Shown: one piece after another, positions 31,955 to 36,867 of the stretch
Layout: each line of letters opens with the position of its first letter
Position numbering within the stretch: the first letter of the stretch is position 1
Source: Candidatus Omnitrophota bacterium
Lineage (GTDB): Bacteria > Omnitrophota > Gorgyraeia > Zapsychrales > Fredricksoniimonadaceae
Assembly (NCBI GenBank): GCA_021731625.1
Contig: JAKFXC010000085.1
Location: 1 to 36,867 of the forward strand
DNA: 36,867 nucleotides
Direction: 5' to 3'
The notes under the pieces: generated by a model
What the model was told of the DNA's origin: nothing
Database searches by the model: none
What the model saw: only the letters and a program-made list of their open reading frames with translations
Position numbers and translations under genes: made by a program

Positions 31955-32242
31955 CTATTTTTTGGTAGCGCCCGCGGCGGGTTTGGCTGCGGCAGCCGCG
32001 GGTTTGCCTGCTGCGGCTGGTGCGCCGGCTGCGCCTTCGGTGCCGGGAGCGGCCGTGTCATCGGCCTTGACTTTTTTCTTGGCCTTGATGCGGATGATCT
32101 TGGTCTTGGGTAACCCAGTCACGGCGGTGTCTTCCTTCCAAAGGCTTTTCTTCATCAATTCTTTGATGCGTTCGATGCGGGTCATGACCGAACGCTGAGA
32201 AACGCCGGCTTTGTCAATTTTTAACGAGGGATGCAGTGACAT
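31955..32242 (-). CDS. PVC 'small basic protein' family (TIGR04137-like) with Ala/Pro/Lys tail
   Basis: 95 residues. The first ~58 follow the pattern MSLHPSLK...QRSVMTRIERIKELMKKSLWKE...GLPKTKIIRIKAKKK, which I recognise as the small basic protein conserved in Chlamydiae, Verrucomicrobia, Planctomycetes and relatives; its function is not established. The remaining ~35 residues are almost only Ala, Pro, Gly, Lys and Thr, a low-complexity cationic tail. AAGGAG precedes the ATG, which shares a base with the SPOR gene stop. Confidence 0.82.
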   Translation of the reverse strand: MSLHPSLKIDKAGVSQRSVMTRIERIKELMKKSLWKEDTAVTGLPKTKIIRIKAKKKVKADDTAAPGTEGAAGAPAAAGKPAAAAAKPAAGATKK

Positions 32243-32853
32243 TAAAATCTCCTTACACTGGAATCACGGAACTTTGACTGGACCTTTTGTCGGGCACTTT
32301 CCGCACTTTCCGTCGAGGAAAACTGCCCGAGGCACACCAGCCAAAAATCACCTTTTTTAATCAAAAAACTTTGGCCACCTTTGGCCTTCAAACCCAATGC
32401 CAATTGCTTGGCAAGCCCCTCATTTTTATACGAGGCAATCTGGATGGTAAACCGCGACGCATCCGCGACGGTTTTACGGATCACAAAACCGGCATTTCCT
32501 AAGGCCGCAGCTTTGGCCAATGGTTTACCGGTTGGAACTGGAGCTGTGGCGCGGGCTGCTACCCCCTTCGGAGGCTGCTGCGCCGCGACAGCCAAAGCTG
32601 GTTTGCGCGGGGCCAAACTCCAGGCCGCGGAAACCCGTTCATCCAGGGCCTGGGCGGCCAATTGCTTGCCGCGCTCGACGCCTAAAGAAAACGAAAAAAG
32701 CGCCATCATTATACCCAAAATGGTCAGAATGACAAGACTTTCCATCGACAGGGTCAGATTGGCCAAAAAGAACTTGGGGCGGTTCAAATCTTCCAAAGTG
32801 GAGGAATTTCCAGGGAAAAGCTCAAATTGCGGCTGTTTATAATTAATATTCAT
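32242..32853 (-). CDS. SPOR-domain membrane protein
   Basis: 203 residues: a ~35-residue cytosolic part, one transmembrane helix (~36-58), an Ala/Pro-rich linker and a C-terminal SPOR domain (~130-203; RFTIQIASYKNEGLAKQLALGLKAKG, FLIKKGDFWLVCLGQFSS). SPOR domains bind denuded glycan strands at division septa. There is no ribosome-binding site before the ATG; a TATAAT lies about 28 bases upstream and may start this unit. First of a coupled set with the small basic protein, SH3 protein, protease and aroB. Confidence 0.88.
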   Translation of the reverse strand: MNINYKQPQFELFPGNSSTLEDLNRPKFFLANLTLSMESLVILTILGIMMALFSFSLGVERGKQLAAQALDERVSAAWSLAPRKPALAVAAQQPPKGVAARATAPVPTGKPLAKAAALGNAGFVIRKTVADASRFTIQIASYKNEGLAKQLALGLKAKGGQSFLIKKGDFWLVCLGQFSSTESAESARQKVQSKFRDSSVRRF

Positions 32854-32885
32854 ATAAGAATAGAAAGATAAAAAATATTATAAAT

Positions 32886-33944
32886 CTAATGTTTCATTAA
32901 ATACAGTAATTTTCTAAATTTTTTCTGCCCGGTTAAGGCGCAAAACGCGTCCACCACCCGCGGGTCAAACTGGGTGCCGCGGTTGCGCTTGAGCTGCTCA
33001 AGGGCATTGTCGACGGAGAGGGCGCCGCGGTAGGGCCGACCCTGCACCATGGCCTCGAACGCATCCACCACCGCGATGATGCGGGCACCGAGGGGGATCT
33101 GCTCCTTTTTAAGCCCCGACGGGTAGCCGCTTCCGTCGTACTGCTCGTGATGGTGCAAGATAATAGGCAGCACCGGCTTTAAAAATTCCACCGGCTTGAT
33201 CAAGGCCACGCTGTGCACGGTGTGCGAGCGGATCATGCGGATTTCCTGCGCGGAGAGCGCCCCCTGCTTGGACATAATCGCATACGGCACATCAATGATG
33301 CCAATATCATGCAGCAGCGCGGCATACTCCAGGGACTTCACCCCCTCGTGGCTGACCCTCAGTTGGAAGGCCAGCTGCCGCACGATCAGGGTATACGCGG
33401 GGGTGTGGATAAGCCCCAAACGCCCCTGCTTTTGCATGAAATTGCCGATCGAACGGATGCTCCCTAAAATCACTTTTTCATGCTGCTGCTGGAACTGCAG
33501 ATTTTTGACCGCGGTGACCGCTTGCTCTGCGAAGACGCCCAGCATTTCGCGGTCGAATTGGTTAAACGGGGGCTGCCCGCCCAAGCGGCGGACAAAAATG
33601 GCCCCCAGGTAATCGTCGGCCACCAGGGGCAGACCGATGGCATGCCCTTCAAACACGGTCTTGCCCCGGGCCACGTCCAGGGCCTGGGGGGGGATTTTCC
33701 CTAAGTCCCGGCCCTTGTCCTGCCAAATGTTGATTTTATTGTCGAAGCTGGCCACAAAAACAAAACGCTTCTTGTTCTCGTCGAGAATATAGATGCTGGC
33801 GGATGAAGACTTCACAAACTGGCACAACAGCCGGGTCAGGCGCAACGACAGTTCTTTCACCGAAAAGGTGGAATTGACCAGCCGGTACACCATATGCACG
33901 GCGGACAGGATGAGGCGATAACGTTTGGCAGCGGCTACGTTCAT
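32886..33944 (-). CDS. GAF/HD-GYP domain protein, second copy
   Basis: 352 residues: an N-terminal GAF-type sensor (~15-150) and an HD-GYP domain with HD at 212-213, HHHE at 264-267 and GYP at 273-275. The Lys normally in HDxGK is Ile216 (HDIGII), a position tied to cyclic di-GMP phosphate contact in known structures, so activity or substrate could be altered. It overlaps dgt by 4 bp, an unusual pairing of two HD-superfamily hydrolases. It is distinct in sequence from the copy at 1-759. Confidence 0.88.
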   Translation of the reverse strand: MNVAAAKRYRLILSAVHMVYRLVNSTFSVKELSLRLTRLLCQFVKSSSASIYILDENKKRFVFVASFDNKINIWQDKGRDLGKIPPQALDVARGKTVFEGHAIGLPLVADDYLGAIFVRRLGGQPPFNQFDREMLGVFAEQAVTAVKNLQFQQQHEKVILGSIRSIGNFMQKQGRLGLIHTPAYTLIVRQLAFQLRVSHEGVKSLEYAALLHDIGIIDVPYAIMSKQGALSAQEIRMIRSHTVHSVALIKPVEFLKPVLPIILHHHEQYDGSGYPSGLKKEQIPLGARIIAVVDAFEAMVQGRPYRGALSVDNALEQLKRNRGTQFDPRVVDAFCALTGQKKFRKLLYLMKH

Positions 33945-35113
33945 ACTTTGGAGTACGTGTCAAACAAGCGTTTGTGCTCGTCGATGGCAAACCGGTCGGT
34001 CATGGAGGCCAGGTAATTGCCGATCAGTTCATGTTTTTGCGCTTCGTTAAACTTTTCTTCCCGCGGGTAGATGTGGTATGGCAACTGTTTGGGGTTGTCG
34101 AGGTAGACTTTAAAGAGCTCCCCCAGGATGCGCTTGGCTTTAAAAGTCATGCGCTCCACCCGCCAGTGGTGGTAGAGCTTCGTGTTGAGCAAATTCTGCA
34201 ATTGGTCGCGCTCGGTCTTCATGGTGGAAGAAAATCCCACCACGTATTCCTTGCGCTGTTTGACATCAGCAGACGACTTAAAATCCAATTCCTTCAGACG
34301 CCCGTCGGTGGTGGCCAACAGATCTTTGACCTGCATGTCGATGAGTTCCTTGACCATCTGGTATTTGAACATGTTACGGCCGTTGTGCGCGCCCGGGGTC
34401 AGCCCTGCTTTTTGGATCGCCTTCTGCCACAACCGGCTGTCCATTAAATCTTCCTCGGTAATACAGCCCGAGGTCAGCCCGTCGTCCACGTCATGATTTA
34501 AGTAAGCCAAGGAATCCGCAATATCCACCACCTGGGCTTCCAGGGTGGGGCCTTCTTTGTATTCACGGTAGACCCCCCCGCCGGGCGTGTCATAGACGGT
34601 CTGGTGTTTTAAAATGCCCACCAGCACTTCCCTCGTCAAATTGAGGCCCGGAAAATCCGGGTATTTTTTCTCAAATTTGGTGACGATTTCAAAAGAACGT
34701 AAGTTATGGTTAAACCCTTTGGGGTTGGCCCGGCGAACGATCTCGTCCAAGGCCTCTTCGCCGGCATGGCCAAACGGCGGATGGCCCAAATCATGCGCCA
34801 GGGCAATGGCCTCGATCAAATCTTCGTTGAGGCCCAAATTGCGTCCGATGGTGCGGGCCAGCTGGGCCACTTCGATGGTGTGGGTCAAGCGCGTGCGGTA
34901 ATAATCGCCTTCGAAAATCACAAACACTTGGGTCTTGTACTCCAGCTTACGAAAGGCCTCCGCATGCACGATGCGGTCGCGGTCGCGTTGGTAACAGGTC
35001 CGCCCCTCGTGCGCGGGTTCCTCGTGGGTCCGGCCGGCGGAATCTTTGGATTTCATCGCGTAAGCGCTTAAGGTCTTACCCTCGAGCTCTTCGATGTCTT
35101 GGCGGGATCGCAT
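33941..35113 (-). CDS. dgt: Deoxyguanosinetriphosphate triphosphohydrolase-like protein
   Basis: 390 residues of the dGTPase/SAMHD1-like HD family: RDRDRIVHAEAFRKLEYKTQVF, TRLTHTIEVAQLARTIGRNL, LAHDLGHPPFGHAGEEAL, FNHNLRSFEI and YLNHDVDDGL. It hydrolyses dNTPs to deoxynucleoside and triphosphate, controlling dNTP pools. The start (MRSRQDIEELEGKTLSAYAMKSKDS) fits the family but lies 38 bp inside the HIT gene, without a clear ribosome-binding site, so it probably depends on coupled translation. Confidence 0.93.
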   Translation of the reverse strand: MRSRQDIEELEGKTLSAYAMKSKDSAGRTHEEPAHEGRTCYQRDRDRIVHAEAFRKLEYKTQVFVIFEGDYYRTRLTHTIEVAQLARTIGRNLGLNEDLIEAIALAHDLGHPPFGHAGEEALDEIVRRANPKGFNHNLRSFEIVTKFEKKYPDFPGLNLTREVLVGILKHQTVYDTPGGGVYREYKEGPTLEAQVVDIADSLAYLNHDVDDGLTSGCITEEDLMDSRLWQKAIQKAGLTPGAHNGRNMFKYQMVKELIDMQVKDLLATTDGRLKELDFKSSADVKQRKEYVVGFSSTMKTERDQLQNLLNTKLYHHWRVERMTFKAKRILGELFKVYLDNPKQLPYHIYPREEKFNEAQKHELIGNYLASMTDRFAIDEHKRLFDTYSKV

Positions 35114-35588
35114 GGGTCAGTAGTTTGTAAATGAGTTTCAGCGACTGGGACATCACCCTGCTATGCCCGATCACCGGCATGAAATTGTGGTCCCCTTTCC
35201 AACGCGGCACCACATGCATGTGCACGTGGCCGGGAATGCCGGCCCCGGCTAAGCGGCCCAGATTCAACCCGACGTTGAACCCGTGGGGGGACAAGTTGTT
35301 CTTCAGTAAATTTTTGGTTTGAATAAGCACGTCCATCATGTCCGCCAGCTCTGCCTTGGTCATTTTGCTGACATCATTGACGTGCCGGATGGGCAGCACC
35401 AGGCAATGCCCGTTGCTGTAAGGATAAATGTTAAGCACCGCGAAGGTCAGTTTTCCGCGCAAGAAAATGTAGTTTTTCGCGTCGGCCTTGGATTTTACCA
35501 TGCGGCAAAACACGCAGCCCTTGTGCTGGTCCTTGATCACCTTTGTGATATATTTTTCGCGCCAGGGCGCCCACAGTCGCTGCATCAT
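35076..35588 (-). CDS. HIT family hydrolase (AP4A-phosphorylase-like)
   Basis: 170 residues. An N-terminal CVFCRMV zinc-type Cys pair, FAVLNIYPYSNGHCLVLPIRHV, and the catalytic histidine triad GHVHMHVVPRW (residues ~120-130). HIT enzymes split nucleotide phosphoesters such as diadenosine polyphosphates or AMP-lysine. The last ~15 residues (ending PRHRRARG) are translated through the dgt start region and are probably not a conserved part. A TAAAAT box lies 11 bases before the ATG. Confidence 0.92.
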   Translation of the reverse strand: MMQRLWAPWREKYITKVIKDQHKGCVFCRMVKSKADAKNYIFLRGKLTFAVLNIYPYSNGHCLVLPIRHVNDVSKMTKAELADMMDVLIQTKNLLKNNLSPHGFNVGLNLGRLAGAGIPGHVHMHVVPRWKGDHNFMPVIGHSRVMSQSLKLIYKLLTHAIPPRHRRARG

Positions 35589-35599
35589 AGAGAATCTTT

Positions 35600-35605
35600 A
35601 TTTTA
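35600..35605 (-). promoter_or_regulatory. Possible -10 element of the HIT-dgt-HD-GYP unit
   Basis: TAAAAT on the minus strand, 11 bases before the ATG, the same distance as at glyQS. No good -35. Confidence 0.3.
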
Positions 35606-35627
35606 CAACATACGTTTCGTTTTACCA

Positions 35628-35759
35628 CTAGTTTCTCGGCCCGCCTAGCAACAACCACACGTCACTCACAAGCTGGATGTCGGTATTGACCGGCACCAGG
35701 CCCAGGGAATTGCCACACAATGGGATAAAATACAGGCTACGGAAGTTGTACGCTAGAGC
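35628..35759 (-). other. Start-less 43-codon frame; possible remnant of a small protein
   Basis: The frame is open from just after a TAA (35760-35762) to a TAG at 35628 and reads like a protein end: NFRSLYFIPLCGNSLGLVPV followed by NTDIQLVSDVWLLLGG. There is no ATG; a TTG and GTGs are inside. It lies directly behind the metallophosphoesterase stop. It may be a gene that lost its 5' part, or chance. The rest of 35589-35752 shows nothing else I can name. Confidence 0.25.
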
Positions 35760-36232
35760 TTAACGATCGAGGCTTTGAGGTGGCCACCGGTCACGTCGAT
35801 CAGGCCGTAGGAACAATACGGCGCCCGCACCTTATCATTGGGACTTCCAGGGTTAAAGAACAGGGTCGGCCCGATCTGCTCGTTGAGCGGTCGATGCGAG
35901 TGCCCGAAGATCACAATGTCCGGCGGGTTGTCCTTAAATTGGGCCCGGGCGTTGGCGAGGGCCTCCTTGGCCCCACCCTCGTGCCCATGGCAAACCCCGA
36001 TGCGGCGGCCTTCCACTTGAATGATTTCCTGCAAAGGCAATTTTTTCCGCACCAGCGCCTCCTCCATGTTGCCCTGGACCGCTTTCACCGGAGCGATGTT
36101 CTGCAGGATCTTGAGCGTAGTCTGGTCGCAAATATCGCCGGCATGGATGATGAGTTTGACCGATTTAAAGGCCTGTAGCATCTTGGCGGGTAAAGGCAAA
36201 GAGTGTGTATCAGCGAGGACGCCTAGGATCAT
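35753..36232 (-). CDS. YfcE/MJ0936-type metallophosphoesterase
   Basis: 159 residues. The calcineurin-like metal site is complete: LADTHSLPLP (D-x-H), HAGDICD, VQGNMEE (N), CHGHEGG and IFGHSHRP, then FFNPGSPNDK. This family cleaves phosphodiesters or small phosphomonoesters; the natural substrate is usually unknown. It starts three bases after the upstream ATPase stop, so the two genes are co-transcribed. Confidence 0.92.
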   Translation of the reverse strand: MILGVLADTHSLPLPAKMLQAFKSVKLIIHAGDICDQTTLKILQNIAPVKAVQGNMEEALVRKKLPLQEIIQVEGRRIGVCHGHEGGAKEALANARAQFKDNPPDIVIFGHSHRPLNEQIGPTLFFNPGSPNDKVRAPYCSYGLIDVTGGHLKASIVKL

Positions 36233-36235
36233 TGG

Positions 36236-36867
36236 TTAGCGCACCATGTGTGGCTCGTCGTAGAGGTGCATCAGCGTATTGATTTCTTCCTCATTCCACA
36301 CCCACAACTTTTCTTGCAGGGCTCGGACCCTGGCATTGTCATCCAAGCCGCTTAAGGAAACGATCACGCATCGCTGCGGCCGGGGCGACATTCTCTTGAT
36401 CTCTTCCAAGAATATGTTGAGTTCATTGTCGAGAAGCGGGTCCTTTTTCAAAACAATCAACCAATGGCCTTCCTCGCCCCGGGCGCTGATGGCATCCAGA
36501 AAATTGCCGGCCCCCAGGCGCAGCTTCACCGGCACAATGTCCCGGAACATGGCGAGCTTATAGCGCCGGCCGGCCAGCTCAAAGGCCTCACCGTCGAACT
36601 TATACACCAGGTCAATCATGCGGCTGGCCAAATCTTTGCGGGCAATCATTTGGAAATCATTGACCGCTCTGCTGATTTCTTCTTTGAATAATTTGCGGCT
36701 TCTACCCACTTCCAGCTCAATGGCCTTGAGCCGCCGCTCGTACACAAACTTGATCCAATACTTAAACAATTTGTCCTTGATGTGGTAATAGTTGCCGTTT
36801 TTCTCAATGATCTCATCCATCAGCAAGAGGTTTAAACGCTGCTGCACTTGGGATGGTTTAATGCCCA
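36236..36867 (-). CDS. C-terminal part of an AAA ATPase of the DUF234 type (5' end outside window)
   Basis: About 210 residues remain; the frame is open to the window edge, so the P-loop domain lies beyond it. The visible part begins in a winged helix (KPSQVQQRLNLLLMDEIIEK, YYHIKDKLFKYWIKFVY) and continues into the nuclease-like DUF234 region (KYKLAMF-type strand, HWLIVLKKDP, RCVIVSLSGLDDNARVRAL). Such prokaryotic ATPases are related to the archaeal ATPase family, with mostly unknown roles. It is followed closely by the metallophosphoesterase gene. Confidence 0.75.
   Translation of the reverse strand, partial: GIKPSQVQQRLNLLLMDEIIEKNGNYYHIKDKLFKYWIKFVYERRLKAIELEVGRSRKLFKEEISRAVNDFQMIARKDLASRMIDLVYKFDGEAFELAGRRYKLAMFRDIVPVKLRLGAGNFLDAISARGEEGHWLIVLKKDPLLDNELNIFLEEIKRMSPRPQRCVIVSLSGLDDNARVRALQEKLWVWNEEEINTLMHLYDEPHMVR

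Overview
The window looks like chromosomal DNA from an uncultivated bacterium of the PVC superphylum, most likely Candidatus Omnitrophota. This is inferred from protein content. The window holds a member of the PVC 'small basic protein' family (31955-32242). It also holds a 774-residue secreted protein (13701-16025) whose central and C-terminal blocks I remember as recurring in Omnitrophota proteins. GspA/GspB-type secretion genes and many 1-4 bp gene overlaps fit that picture. No database search was possible, so the phylum call is an inference. Most of the window is moderately GC-rich and densely coded, mainly on the minus strand.

Layout. 1-3642: the end of a GAF/HD-GYP gene, a GH26-like glycosidase with sodC, a COG1926-type phosphoribosyltransferase, and a DUF1579 gene behind a possible attenuator. 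3643-5679: a visibly AT-richer island with a small membrane protein, a PIN toxin and its small partner (each broken by a single-base homopolymer frameshift), and tRNA-Arg(CCU) set among four palindromic elements. 5680-9483: a tightly overlapping operon in the order sigma-70 factor, LacI-type sensor without its DNA-binding domain, apt, membrane TPR protein. 9496-13637: ppdK and glyQS. 13701-23096: a long minus-strand run in the order dtd, tatD, a 643-aa membrane-anchored protein, a mini-lipoprotein, an NfnA/SudB-like flavoprotein, a GltD/NfnB-like protein, panB, rsmE and the 774-aa protein. 23162-26083: a Hel308/Ski2-like helicase and a Sel1-repeat protein on the plus strand. 26080-27871: recO, a membrane-anchored nuclease and a lipoprotein. 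27961-29296: ExeA-type ATPase and GspB-like protein. 29422-32853: SPOR protein, small basic protein, SH3 protein, site-2-type protease and aroB. 32886-36867: a DUF234-type ATPase (cut by the window edge), a metallophosphoesterase, a HIT protein, dgt and a second HD-GYP protein.

Three signals stand out. (1) Two families of palindromic, REP/MITE-like elements occupy intergenic spaces; one surrounds the tRNA, and the other (core AGGGCCAGCCYCCTATTATT) occurs at three gene junctions. (2) At five genes a good -10 box lies only 6-7 nt before the start codon, three of them with an extended TGT motif, which suggests leaderless transcripts. (3) A promoter, two mutually exclusive hairpins and a T-tract lie before the DUF1579 gene and look like a cis-regulatory RNA. 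No rRNA, CRISPR array, transposase or prophage was seen.
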